Shown here piece after piece: positions 1-7,953 of a DNA stretch of 35,488 bases. Every line of letters begins with the position of its first letter. Position 1 is the stretch's first letter. Made by a program: the position numbers and the translations under genes. Origin of the DNA: CAZSVE01 sp964610175 (GTDB taxonomy: Bacteria; Pseudomonadota; Gammaproteobacteria; HK1); NCBI GenBank assembly GCA_964610175.1, contig CAZSVE010000027.1, positions 1 to 35,488 of the forward strand. The letters run 5' to 3'. The notes beneath the pieces are model-generated. The model saw only the letters and a program-made list of their open reading frames with translations, had not been told where the DNA came from and did no database searches.

Positions 1-514
1 GGGGCCTTTCACTATTTTATTCACTTTACCCACACGATCTGGGGAAGAGCCAAAACTTCTTGATCGTTTCATAGCCTCTTAGTGATTGCTACAAACAAAC
101 ATGTGTTGTCATTAACGCGCTTGTTTACGTAACGTACTAGCGAGGCTTCGCCTCAGACCGACGATGCATGAAGTAATCGTTGGTTCGATATACCATTTTC
201 GAATTACCCATATTGGCAAACGTATTCGGTTAAGGATCGAGACTTTGCACCTTTCATGCAGTCATGAACGAAATCATTACGCGTTAGCATTGTCGGGATC
301 ACCGACAAGCACTTTATTGAAAATATCCACCACTGTGCGAAGGATAGAATCTTAACTGAAGCGGTTTTCGGGGCATCTTGATTGGTGAAAAGGGGGGTAT
401 CTCAATTACGTCCTTTCCCAAAACTTGATCCATTTGTAAAGATAATTCTTGAATCAAAGCTTCTAAACACCTAATGATGACAAAGTCACACCAAGCAATT
501 TCACGCAGCAAGGC
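1..514. other. Stretch without a supportable gene
   Basis: I find no convincing coding region here; the short open frames have no recognisable motif. Positions 133-165 resemble the end of the roughly 110-bp repeat found intact at 929-1038 (the GCGAGGCTTCGCCTC core, reverse orientation). Around 370-397 there is a short echo of the start region of the next gene (TTTCGGGGCATC followed by TGATTGGT), suggesting a small partial duplication. Confidence 0.5.
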
Positions 515-868
515 TTACCAACTAAACAACACCCATTGTGGGACAGAGAGAACGAATTGTTCTCGTGTTTCCAAATTGCCATCACCATTCGTATCAATCA
601 TGTAGTATGCAGATCCGTGTTTAGGGATGATCTTGACGGCGTAGAGGCGACCGTTGATCGGATACTCATGCACTATCTCTCTCTTACCTTGGATGATGGT
701 GATATCCGGTTCTAGGGCCTTGCCGCTTTCCACGCTCGGAAGAGGGGGTGGTCCAGGTACTGGTTCTAAGCCAGCACTCTTGGATTGGGCGCTAAGCTCG
801 TTGGATAGGATGAGAGAAAACAGGGCATAGGTCGCCATGGGTATCATGCATGTTTTTTTTCGGGGCAT
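515..868 (-). CDS. DUF2782 family exported protein
   Basis: A 117-residue protein of unknown function. The N-terminus has lysines followed by a hydrophobic stretch (about residues 8-27), which looks like a signal peptide ending near LSAQS. A proline-rich linker follows (GLEPVPGPPPLP), then a compact C-terminal domain with ITIIQGKREIVHEYPINGRL, YAVKIIP, YYMIDTNGDG and the terminal WVLFSW. That order matches DUF2782, small proteins of gammaproteobacteria often encoded near polA. The start MPRKK is chosen because it directly precedes the hydrophobic core. It stands alone, facing away from pyrF, with repeats on both sides. The location is probably periplasmic. The family assignment is fairly sure; the role is unknown. 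Confidence 0.8.
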   Translation of the reverse strand: MPRKKTCMIPMATYALFSLILSNELSAQSKSAGLEPVPGPPPLPSVESGKALEPDITIIQGKREIVHEYPINGRLYAVKIIPKHGSAYYMIDTNGDGNLETREQFVLSVPQWVLFSW

Positions 869-928
869 CGTGGTGTCCTGATTGGTAAAATCTCATGATT
901 AAAGGGGATAATCAAGATTTAAGACTAC

Positions 929-1038
929 TAGCGAAGCTTCGCCTCAAACCGATGCGTAGTTTCGCATCAGTCAAAGCAAAATCATTGTTTTGTAAAACTT
1001 GGCTCATTTGCGAAGATGAGGGGGGAATAAATAAATCA
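929..1038 (-). repeat. Dispersed repeat R2, copy 1 (reverse)
   Basis: Read on the minus strand, this begins near ATTTATTTATTCCCCCTCAT, continues through CTTCGCAAATGA and TTTTGCTTTGACTGATGC, and ends in the self-complementary GAGGCGAAGCTTCGC. The same blocks in the same order occur at 6238-6346 and 23389-23503, with a truncated copy at 28905-28936. No coding potential is apparent. It is probably a small non-autonomous mobile repeat. Confidence 0.75.
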
Positions 1039-1241
1039 AGGAGCCTTATCGTAATATCCAGGTGCTTGGAAATCCAGATAAATCCTGAATAACCAATACA
1101 TTGGGGGGCGCCCCTAATTTATACTCAGGGGGAAATTACCACAGTTCCGTGGTTCAGACACTAGTGCACCGCCTTTATTGTTAACGATACCCATCTTGGG
1201 GCGCGGTGAAGCAAGAAAACTTTTCTTGACGAGGGGGGGGT

Positions 1242-1982
1242 ATGGGAAAAGAAAAAATATGCGTGGCTTTGGATGTCGATTCCTTTAAAAAGGCTTTGGA
1301 TCTTACTCAGCGCCTCTCGCCTTGGGTAGGTGTTTTCAAAATCGGATCTCAGCTCTTCACGAGCGAGGGACCGCGCATCGTGAGGGCTGTTATGGCACAA
1401 GGTGCGGATGTATTCTTGGATCTCAAGTACCACGATATCCCCAACACTGTGCTGAACGCGGCCCATGTGGCATTGGAGCTTGGCGTAAAAATACTTAATG
1501 TACATTGCCTGAATGGTGCTAGGACGATGAAAACACTGGTAAGGGAGTTAGCGCGTGGATCCGAAATAAGTGGTAAACCCATGCCCTTGCTACTGGGGGT
1601 TACGGTATTGACGAGCCTGTCGGACGAAGAACTCCGATCGGATCTTCAGGTTTCGTTGCCTCTGGAAGAATATGTTGTCCACCTAGCGAAATTGGCCAAA
1701 AACGCTGGGATGGATGGCGTGGTTTGTTCGCCTCATGAAATCAAGGCAATCAGACAGGCATGCGGGCCTGATTTTACGTTAGTGACTCCTGGTATCCGAC
1801 CTGGTTGGGTGAATGATCGAGACGATCAACAACGTATTACATCTCCGCAAGCAGCGCTTTGTGCCGGTGCTGATTACATCGTGATCGGACGCCCGATAAC
1901 TGAGGCAAAGGACCCTGAAGAGGCCGCCAAGCGCTTATTGTTGGAGGTTGTAACATCGACTTGCAACTTTGCATTGAAATGA
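1242..1982 (+). CDS. pyrF: Orotidine 5'-phosphate decarboxylase
   Basis: A 246-residue enzyme that decarboxylates OMP to UMP, the last step of de novo pyrimidine synthesis, in the cytoplasm. The catalytic set is visible: D11 (CVALDVDS), K33 (VFKIGSQLF) and the D60-x-K62-x-x-D65 motif in LDLKYHDIP. Phosphate-binding segments appear near the C-terminus (VTPGIRPGW and ADYIVIGRPIT). The length is normal for the short bacterial class. The ATG follows a very G-rich stretch (GAGGGGGGGG) that supplies the Shine-Dalgarno sequence. It is the only gene between the upstream repeat and rnpB, and the last bases of the gene carry the likely rnpB promoter. Confidence 0.97.
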   Translation: MGKEKICVALDVDSFKKALDLTQRLSPWVGVFKIGSQLFTSEGPRIVRAVMAQGADVFLDLKYHDIPNTVLNAAHVALELGVKILNVHCLNGARTMKTLVRELARGSEISGKPMPLLLGVTVLTSLSDEELRSDLQVSLPLEEYVVHLAKLAKNAGMDGVVCSPHEIKAIRQACGPDFTLVTPGIRPGWVNDRDDQQRITSPQAALCAGADYIVIGRPITEAKDPEEAAKRLLLEVVTSTCNFALK

Positions 1983-1988
1983 TATAAG
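1961..1988 (+). promoter_or_regulatory. Predicted sigma70 promoter of rnpB
   Basis: TTGCAA (1961-1966), a 16-nt spacer and TATAAG (1983-1988) put a start site a few bases before the mature 5' end of the RNase P RNA. The -35 box and spacer lie inside the final codons of pyrF, and the -10 box lies just after its stop. Confidence 0.55.
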
Positions 1989-2000
1989 ACTACTCTGCGC

Positions 2001-2419
2001 AAGAGTCGATCGGACAGTCGCTGTATCGGATGGGTCTTGGAATCGTACAGGATTTAATGCCGTACAGAGGAAAGTCCGGGCTCCATAGGGCGAAGTGCCA
2101 GGTAATTCCTGGGGGATGTGAATCTACGGAAAGTGCCACAGAAAACATACCGCCTACCATTTGCTATCCTCTTGGTGAGGATAGCCAGGTGGGTAAGGGT
2201 GAAAAGGTGCGGTAAGAGCGCACCGCACCTCGGGCAATCGAGGTGGCAGGGCAAACCCCACTTGGAGCAAGACCAAATAGGGGAGCCGGTCTATGCTTTT
2301 AATGCATGTGACCAAACGTGGCTCGCGTTGCTCCCGGGTAGGTCGCTAGAGGTATGTGGTGACACATATCCAAGATGGATGACTGTTCTCGACAGAACCC
2401 GGCTTATAGATCGACTCTT
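2001..2419 (+). ncRNA. rnpB: RNase P RNA (class A)
   Basis: The catalytic RNA of ribonuclease P, which matures tRNA 5' ends. The two ends form a perfect 10-bp P1 helix: AAGAGTCGAT (2001-2010) with ATCGACTCTT (2410-2419). Conserved class A blocks are present in order: GGACAGTCGC, GAGGAAAGTCCGGGCTCC, the GAAAAGGTGCGGTAAGAGCG region, CAAACCCC and ACCCGGCTTAT near the 3' end. The length of about 419 nt is somewhat longer than the E. coli RNA. Its place directly upstream of mraZ matches pseudomonads and other gammaproteobacteria. Confidence 0.97.
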
Positions 2420-2479
2420 GTGTCTCCAAAAGTTCTCTTTCCTATTGCCACATCCTCATCTTTAGCTTCAATCTCAAAG

Positions 2480-2524
2480 ATTGCTCTTAACCGTATGAGT
2501 TAAGAGGCAATTTCCCTATTTTTC
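2480..2524 (+). terminator. Intrinsic terminator after rnpB
   Basis: ATTGCTCTTAAC and GTTAAGAGGCAAT can pair around a 7-nt loop with one bulge. A T-rich run (TTTCCCTATTTTTCC) follows, giving the usual hairpin plus U-tract about 60 nt after the mature 3' end of rnpB. Confidence 0.65.
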
Positions 2525-2604
2525 CTATAGGATTTGCCAAAACCCCACCCCTTAAGTAACTGTATGTCAAGTAATTATTCTTTAGAGACAGCACTAATAT
2601 TTTC

Positions 2605-2634
2605 TTGACAGCTGCAAAGATCAATGCCCATAAT
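2605..2634 (+). promoter_or_regulatory. Predicted mra/dcw promoter
   Basis: A consensus TTGACA (2605-2610), an 18-nt spacer and CATAAT (2629-2634). It lies just upstream of the MraZ-box array and is the best sigma70-like site before the dcw cluster, so it is the likely Pmra. Confidence 0.7.
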
Positions 2635-2644
2635 TGCTCTAGAG

Positions 2645-2679
2645 TGGGTATAAGTGGGATAGAATGGTCTTAAGTGGTA
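2645..2679 (+). promoter_or_regulatory. MraZ operator: four TGGKN boxes at 10-bp pitch
   Basis: TGGGT (2645), TGGGA (2655), TGGTC (2665) and TGGTA (2675) are each separated by exactly 5 nt. MraZ is known to repress its own operon by binding TGGGA repeats with 5-nt spacers. Here the array lies downstream of the -10 box and ends 3 nt before the mraZ ATG, where the ribosome binding site should be. It could therefore act at transcription, and the RNA may lack a clear Shine-Dalgarno sequence. Confidence 0.8.
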
Positions 2680-2682
2680 CAA

Positions 2683-3141
2683 ATGTTCCGAGGGGAATAC
2701 AGTCTTACTTTGGATCCGAAAGGTCGGCTTGCGGTACCGAGCCGTTACCGGGAACGGATTTCTGAATGCTGTAATGGGAAACTGGTTGTTACTATCAGCC
2801 TCACGGAGCATTGCCTTGTAATGTACCCATTTCCAGATTGGCAAAAAATCGAGAATGATCTTCGTGTGCTTCCCGCTTTGGACCGAAAAGCGCAGGCCAT
2901 TAGCCATCTATTGATTGGTCATGCTACGGAATGTGATCTCGATGGTCATGGTCGTGTACTGATACCTCATTCACTACGAGAGTTTGCTAATCTTGACAAA
3001 CAGGTGAAGGCTGTTGGGCAGGTCATGAAATTCGAACTTTGGGATGACAACGTATGGACACGTCGCCGCCAGGAATTGCTGAGCCAGGTAGAGGAATTCC
3101 TTACGGAACCATCGGATGCGCTGCGTTCATTGGTGCTTTGA
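2683..3141 (+). CDS. mraZ: Transcriptional regulator MraZ
   Basis: A 152-residue AbrB-like DNA-binding protein that autoregulates the dcw operon. It has two tandem SpoVT/AbrB-type halves, each with the family motif: LDPKGRLAVPSRYR near residues 9-22, and the second half with LDGHGRVLIPHSLRE near 87-101. A GTG lies 9 nt upstream, but ATG at 2683 is preferred because MFRG is the conserved family start and the GTG lies within the last operator box. The TGA stop overlaps the start of rsmH. Length is as in E. coli. Confidence 0.95.
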   Translation: MFRGEYSLTLDPKGRLAVPSRYRERISECCNGKLVVTISLTEHCLVMYPFPDWQKIENDLRVLPALDRKAQAISHLLIGHATECDLDGHGRVLIPHSLREFANLDKQVKAVGQVMKFELWDDNVWTRRRQELLSQVEEFLTEPSDALRSLVL

Positions 3142-4064
3142 ATACCCACACGCCAGTGCTGTTGGCGGAAGTTCTCGCAGTTCTTGCGATAAAACCAGGG
3201 GGGATATATATCGATTGCACCTTTGGACGAGGGGGGCACTCGAAAGAGTTGCTAAGGTATGTTGGTCCGGCAGGACGGGTATTTGCCTTGGACAAGGATC
3301 CCGATGCGGTGCAGGTCGGTAAGAAGATCGCTGAAGGTGATAGTCGGTTTTTTATGGAAAAGACGTCATACGCCACCTTGGCGAATTTCACTAGGGCACA
3401 GCGCATATTTGGACAAGTAGATGGTGTGTTATTCGACTTAGGTGTTTCCTCACCTCAGTTAGCGGATCCGAAGCGCGGTTTCGGATTCATGACAGATGGA
3501 CCATTGGATATGCGTATGGACCCTTCAACGGACACGAGTGCAGCTGACTGGCTACGCACTGCCCCAGAAGGCGAAATTGTAAGAGTTCTAACGACATATG
3601 GGGAAGAGCGGTATGCTCGACGAATCGCCAGAGCTATTTTGGGTATGCGGGAGAAACAAGCCATTAAAACGACGAGTCAACTAGCGGGTTTGATTGCGCG
3701 ATCAATCCCTTCGCGGGAACGAAACAAACATCCGGCCACGCGTACCTTTCAAGCGATAAGGATCCATATTAATCGGGAGATGGAAGAATTAAAAGGCGCG
3801 CTTGATCAAGTGCTTGACGTACTGGTACCTGGTGGACGGCTCGCAGTAATCAGCTTTCATTCACTGGAGGATCGATTAATCAAGCGATTCATTCGTTCTT
3901 GCTCCCGCGATGTTATCCCTATGCGGGGATTTTCCGTGGCATCTCGCACACCACCATTGCAATTGCTTAAGTCGCACAGGCGACCGATACGTCCGTCCTC
4001 TGAAGAGGTTGCTAAAAATCCTCGGGCTAGAAGTGCTCTGTTACGAGTAGCTCAAAAACGCTGA
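3138..4064 (+). CDS. rsmH: 16S rRNA m4C1402 methyltransferase RsmH
   Basis: An S-adenosylmethionine-dependent enzyme that N4-methylates C1402 in the decoding centre of 16S rRNA (formerly MraW). The SAM loop FGRGGHS is at about residues 29-35. Other family blocks are FDLGVSSPQLADPKRGFGF, RTFQAIRIHINREMEEL and AVISFHSLEDRLIKRF. The frame is open upstream to an ATG at 3054, but that lies deep inside mraZ and would add 28 residues unlike the family. TTG at 3138, overlapping the mraZ stop as TTGA, gives 308 residues and aligns with the E. coli N-terminus (HTxVLLxE). The family call is sure; the exact start is inferred. Confidence 0.95.
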   Translation: MNTHTPVLLAEVLAVLAIKPGGIYIDCTFGRGGHSKELLRYVGPAGRVFALDKDPDAVQVGKKIAEGDSRFFMEKTSYATLANFTRAQRIFGQVDGVLFDLGVSSPQLADPKRGFGFMTDGPLDMRMDPSTDTSAADWLRTAPEGEIVRVLTTYGEERYARRIARAILGMREKQAIKTTSQLAGLIARSIPSRERNKHPATRTFQAIRIHINREMEELKGALDQVLDVLVPGGRLAVISFHSLEDRLIKRFIRSCSRDVIPMRGFSVASRTPPLQLLKSHRRPIRPSSEEVAKNPRARSALLRVAQKR

Positions 4065-4333
4065 TGATTACTCGCACTCTATTAATTGGTGTTTTGAGTT
4101 TTGCCATCTTGGCGTCGTCCGTAGGTGTTGTATATGTGAAGCACGTGGGTCGTGCGTTGTTCATTGAGTTACAACGCTTGGAACGGAAGCGCGACGCCAT
4201 GGAAGTGGAGTGGGGAAAATTATCTCTGGAGCAAAGTACATGGGCGACCCATGATCGAATCGAGCGGATCGCGAAGGAACAACTCCATCTGATAATACCA
4301 CCTATGGATTCCGTAATTTTGGTGATGCCGTGA
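4064..4333 (+). CDS. ftsL: Cell division protein FtsL
   Basis: An 89-residue bitopic membrane protein of the FtsQLB divisome subcomplex. It has a very short cytoplasmic end, one hydrophobic segment at about residues 5-24 (LLIGVLSFAILASSVGVVYV), then a charged heptad-rich helix (LFIELQRLERKRDAMEVEW) that should pair with FtsB. A conserved HDRIERIAKEQLHL block follows. It is shorter than E. coli FtsL, mostly at the N-terminus. The ATG shares one base with the rsmH stop, and its own stop overlaps the ftsI GTG, so it is translationally coupled on both sides. Confidence 0.9.
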   Translation: MITRTLLIGVLSFAILASSVGVVYVKHVGRALFIELQRLERKRDAMEVEWGKLSLEQSTWATHDRIERIAKEQLHLIIPPMDSVILVMP

Positions 4334-6177
4334 TAAGTATTGAAAACACATCGAAATCGTCTTCGATGATACCGATAATACGGCATCGGTTGGTTTTGGG
4401 TATCCTGGCAGGGGTAGTTTGTGCGTTGTTATGGCGAGTGGGTGATCTACAGTTACGTCATAAGGAATTTTTGCAAACAGAAGGGCAAGCGCGTTATATG
4501 CGCGTGGTAAAAAATCCGGCCCATCGTGGCATGATTTTGGATCGTAATAAGGAGCCGTTAGCTGTTAGTACGCCGGTAGAATCGGTATGGATTAATCCTC
4601 AAGTACTAACGAAAGCATTCATTCCAAGCGACAAGACTCGTAGTAGTACGCAGCCTATCGCCAAGTGGAGAGCTTTTGAGAAATTGTTCGGATGGGATAA
4701 AGGACATATCAAGAATGCGATTGCTAAACATTGGAATAAGCAATTTTTGTATGTGGAACGACACGTGAGTCCGGATCTGGCAATGCGCGTAAGAGATCTT
4801 GATCTCAAGGGCGTACATCTGGAGCGAGAGTATCGGCGTTATTATCCGGTAGGAGAAGTAGCCGCCCATGTGGTGGGATTCACGAACGTGGATGATCAAG
4901 GACAGGAAGGTATGGAGTTGGTTTTCGATAACCAACTCCGTGGCATCGACGGAAAAAAGCGTGTCATCCAGGATCGATTGGGCCGATTTGTGGAAGACGT
5001 GGAAAATATCCGATCTTCACAGCCTGGAGAAGATCTTATCCTTAGTATCGATCAGCGAATTCAATATCTTGCATATCGGGCTTTGCTTGCGGGAGTACAA
5101 CGTCACTCGGCTCGTTCCGGATCTGCTGTGGTACAGGATGTCAACAGCGGCGAAGTTCTGGCTATGGTTAATCAACCATCCTATAACCCAAACAATTGGT
5201 CGGATCGTGTAAGTCATCGGTTTCGCAATCGGGCTGTTACTGATGTACTTGAACCAGGTTCTACCATCAAGCCATTCACGGTTGCGGTTGCGTTGATGAG
5301 TGGCCAATTTCGCTCTGATACACCACTTGATACTTCTCCCGGGTTTTTCAGAGTTGGTCGCCACCTGATTAGAGATTTGCACAATTACGGTCTCATTGAT
5401 GTGGCGACAGTTATCAAAAAATCCAGCAACGTAGGTGCAAGCCAGCTCGCGCTGGCTGTTTCCCCGGAAGTTATGTGGAGGGTTTTTTCCGACATTGGGT
5501 TCGGGGAAATCACTACAAGTGATTTCCCGGGGGAGGTGGCCGGACTATTACCGCATTTTTCCGATTGGGCTGAGATACATCAGGCAACGCTTTCTTTTGG
5601 TTATGGGCTTTCGGTAACTTCGCTGCAACTCGCTAATGCTTATACGGTAATTGCCAGTGGAGGATTGCTTAGACCGATTCGCATCAAACCCGCACAACAA
5701 AAATCGTTGGGTGCAAAGAGGGTATTGCCAGCAGACGTGGCTCTCCAGATTCGACAAATGTTGGAGTCTGTTACCGATCCTGATGGAACCGGTCAACGGG
5801 CGCGTATCAATGGATATCGAGTCGCCGGAAAAACCGGGACCGTACGTAAATCTACATCGGGTGGTTATGCCAACGATAGGTATGCCGCTACCTTTGCAGG
5901 TTTTGCTCCCGTGTCGGCACCACAGTTGGTTGTAGTTGTTACCATTGATGAACCGAGCAAAGATGAATACTACGGGGGGCAAGTGGCGGCTCCAATTTTT
6001 GCAGAAATCATGTCAGGAAGCTTGCGCCTTTTAGGTATACCTCCCGATGAACATTCTGTACGGGCACGACGTGTCTTGTTGGCCGATAATCGTGTTGGTT
6101 ATAGAGAAGGGCCTCTGTTTTCTGAAGCATTCCCGCCTTCCTTGGCGTCGGTGTCTAGTGTTGTCATGCCCCAGTAA
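4330..6177 (+). CDS. ftsI: Septal peptidoglycan transpeptidase PBP3
   Basis: A class B penicillin-binding protein of 615 residues that cross-links septal peptidoglycan, with FtsW as its glycosyltransferase partner. One membrane helix lies at about residues 21-36. A pedestal domain follows (RGMILDRN near 66-73), then the transpeptidase domain with all three active-site motifs: S311-T-I-K (STIK), SSN at 365-367 and KTGT at 501-504. These positions match E. coli PBP3 closely. The start is GTG, overlapping the ftsL stop by 4 nt. The next gene is usually murE; here about 400 bp of repeats follow instead. Confidence 0.97.
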   Translation: MISIENTSKSSSMIPIIRHRLVLGILAGVVCALLWRVGDLQLRHKEFLQTEGQARYMRVVKNPAHRGMILDRNKEPLAVSTPVESVWINPQVLTKAFIPSDKTRSSTQPIAKWRAFEKLFGWDKGHIKNAIAKHWNKQFLYVERHVSPDLAMRVRDLDLKGVHLEREYRRYYPVGEVAAHVVGFTNVDDQGQEGMELVFDNQLRGIDGKKRVIQDRLGRFVEDVENIRSSQPGEDLILSIDQRIQYLAYRALLAGVQRHSARSGSAVVQDVNSGEVLAMVNQPSYNPNNWSDRVSHRFRNRAVTDVLEPGSTIKPFTVAVALMSGQFRSDTPLDTSPGFFRVGRHLIRDLHNYGLIDVATVIKKSSNVGASQLALAVSPEVMWRVFSDIGFGEITTSDFPGEVAGLLPHFSDWAEIHQATLSFGYGLSVTSLQLANAYTVIASGGLLRPIRIKPAQQKSLGAKRVLPADVALQIRQMLESVTDPDGTGQRARINGYRVAGKTGTVRKSTSGGYANDRYAATFAGFAPVSAPQLVVVVTIDEPSKDEYYGGQVAAPIFAEIMSGSLRLLGIPPDEHSVRARRVLLADNRVGYREGPLFSEAFPPSLASVSSVVMPQ

Positions 6178-6237
6178 CTATTTGTCGTCGTTTTCTAGGA
6201 TACGGCTAATGCTAGCCAAGATTATGTGTATTTCTAG

Positions 6238-6346
6238 TTGTTTATTTCCCGCTCATCATTCGCAAATGAATCAAGTTTTACACAATACCAATTTTGCTTT
6301 GACTGATGCTGGGTCACACATGTCGGTTCGAGGCGAAGCTTCGCTA
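6238..6346 (+). repeat. Dispersed repeat R2, copy 2
   Basis: Begins TTGTTTATTTCCCGCTCATC, continues through CGCAAATGAATCAAGTTTTA and TTTTGCTTTGACTGATGC, and ends GAGGCGAAGCTTCGCTAG. It has the same block order as the copies at 929-1038 (reverse) and 23389-23503. It lies in the gap where murE would be expected. Confidence 0.75.
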
Positions 6347-6370
6347 GGTAAATGATAAGGGTATCGTTTC

Positions 6371-6487
6371 TAGACCCCACGTTTTAACTGCTGTGTATCT
6401 TAAAGGAGTTAAGACATGTAGGCCGATGTTTTAGCTAAGAACTGTTACGGAAATTCCTTTCTGTAACAGTTCTTAGCTAAAACATCA
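6371..6487 (+). repeat. Palindromic element R1, copy A (diverged)
   Basis: Homologous along its length to the identical copies at 18394 and 30222: TAGAC, GTTTTAACT, CTTAAA, GTTAA and GATGTTTTAG occur in the same order. Its second half is a near-perfect hairpin. GATGTTTTAGCTAAGAACTG (from 6425) and the complementary arm ending at 6486 give a 24-bp uninterrupted stem. Internal bases differ from the other copies but the stem is kept by compensating changes (GTTAC/GTAAC versus GTGCC/GGCAC). It may also stop transcription between ftsI and murF. Confidence 0.8.
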
Positions 6488-6513
6488 AAAAAGCCAGTTT
6501 TTATTATTGGGTT

Positions 6514-6541
6514 TTGTCGGGTGTACTTATGAGTTTATAGA
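6514..6541 (+). promoter_or_regulatory. Possible promoter for murF
   Basis: TTGTCG (6514-6519), a 16-nt spacer and TATAGA (6536-6541). A promoter here would be needed if the palindrome just upstream ends ftsI transcription. This is weak evidence from pattern only. Confidence 0.3.
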
Positions 6542-6585
6542 TTGAGGCACGGAGATTTATTCGACTATTTTTCCGTGGTAACCGA

Positions 6586-7953
6586 ATGATCAGAATGCAT
6601 GTCTCAGAAGCGGCTAGATTACTTAAGGCCAACCACAGTGGACCGGATACTGTATTTCAAGGTTGCGGTATTGATTCCCGCGTTTTACCTAAGGAAGCTC
6701 TATTCATCGCATTACCAGGACACCATCGGGATGGCCATGATTTTGTGAATTTTGCCGCGGATCAGGGGGCAGCTGCAGCCATAGTCGAGCGTAATGGGAG
6801 GCATTATCCATTACCTACCATCAATGTGAGTGATTGCCACCATGCGTTGGAACAGTTAGCCAGCATCTGGCGTAAGCAATTTACGTGCTCACTTGTCGCA
6901 GTTACCGGAAGTAATGGGAAAACCACTGTAAAAGAGCTTTTGGCGGCAATTTTTAGAAAGTTGGGGCCAACACACGCGACCCGCGGTAATTTGAATAATG
7001 AGCTTGGGGTACCATTGACGCTACTCGAACTAAGTCGAAAGCACCGTTGGGCTGTGGTGGAAATGGGTGCAAATCATCCAAATGAAATATCGAAACTTAC
7101 CTGCATTGCACGCCCCACTATCGGTGTTATCACTCAGTGTGCGCCGGCCCATCTGGAGGGCTTTGGTAATATCGAGAGTGTAGCAAAGGCAAAAGGCGAA
7201 TTGCTGACAGGTTTGGATAGGACTGGTATCGCGATTATCAATGCCGATGATTCTCATGCTGATCTTTGGCGGAAACTAGCCGGAAGCCGACGTTTGATGA
7301 CATTTGGTTTGGATAATCCGGCAGATATATCCGCCGATTACCAACTGGAACAAGATCGGGTGAGGTTAACACTCAAAACCCCGTTTGGGTGCCAAGATAC
7401 GCAAATTGCTCTGCCCGGCAGACATAACGTTCTCAACGCGTTGGCTGCTACTGCAGCGGCAGTTATGGCGGGATGTCCTCTGGAAGTTGTTGCAAAAGGC
7501 CTTATGTCCGCCAGTTGTGTCACCAGTCGTTTACAGATTAAGTATGCACAAAATGGAGTCCGAATTATTGATGATTCTTACAACGCAAACCCAGGATCGC
7601 TAGCGGCTGCTCTTAAGGTTCTTGGAAATTATCCAGAGTTCCGCTGGCTTATTTTGGGTGACATGGGTGAGCTTGGCAATGAAGGACCGAGGCTGCATAA
7701 ACGCGCGGGAATAGTGGCGAAAGAATCCGGGGTTACGCGCCTCTTCGCCACGGGTATTTTGAGTCGATATGCAGTAAGCGCTTTCGGTTCCGGAGGGAGC
7801 CACTATGCAGACTCCGCAGATTTGCTAAGTGCACTACATGCAGAACTCACCAAGGGAACGACAGTGTTAGTGAAAGGTTCGCGTCACATGCGCATGGAGC
7901 AAGTTGTCAATGGCCTTTTGAAACCTGGTAATAAAACGTGCTGTTATTGTTAA
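6586..7953 (+). CDS. murF: UDP-MurNAc-tripeptide-D-Ala-D-Ala ligase MurF
   Basis: A 455-residue cytoplasmic Mur ligase that adds D-alanyl-D-alanine to UDP-MurNAc-tripeptide, making the pentapeptide precursor. The P-loop VTGSNGKTTVKE starts near residue 106. Other family blocks are HATRGNLNNELGVPLTLL, VVEMGANHPNEI, PAHLEGFG, LPGRHNVLNALAA and DDSYNANPGS. The ATG at 6586 gives an N-terminus colinear with E. coli MurF. No strong Shine-Dalgarno sequence is seen. It should follow murE, but here it follows a repeat-filled gap. Its 3' end overlaps mraY by 16 nt. Confidence 0.96.
   Translation: MIRMHVSEAARLLKANHSGPDTVFQGCGIDSRVLPKEALFIALPGHHRDGHDFVNFAADQGAAAAIVERNGRHYPLPTINVSDCHHALEQLASIWRKQFTCSLVAVTGSNGKTTVKELLAAIFRKLGPTHATRGNLNNELGVPLTLLELSRKHRWAVVEMGANHPNEISKLTCIARPTIGVITQCAPAHLEGFGNIESVAKAKGELLTGLDRTGIAIINADDSHADLWRKLAGSRRLMTFGLDNPADISADYQLEQDRVRLTLKTPFGCQDTQIALPGRHNVLNALAATAAAVMAGCPLEVVAKGLMSASCVTSRLQIKYAQNGVRIIDDSYNANPGSLAAALKVLGNYPEFRWLILGDMGELGNEGPRLHKRAGIVAKESGVTRLFATGILSRYAVSAFGSGGSHYADSADLLSALHAELTKGTTVLVKGSRHMRMEQVVNGLLKPGNKTCCYC

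Noticed and set aside
164..355. Small plus-strand frame near the window start
   Set aside because: No motif or convincing ribosome binding site; overlaps repeat-derived sequence.
6425..6486. Long hairpin as a plain terminator
   Set aside because: The whole 117-bp unit is homologous to the R1 element; termination may be a side effect but does not explain the rest.
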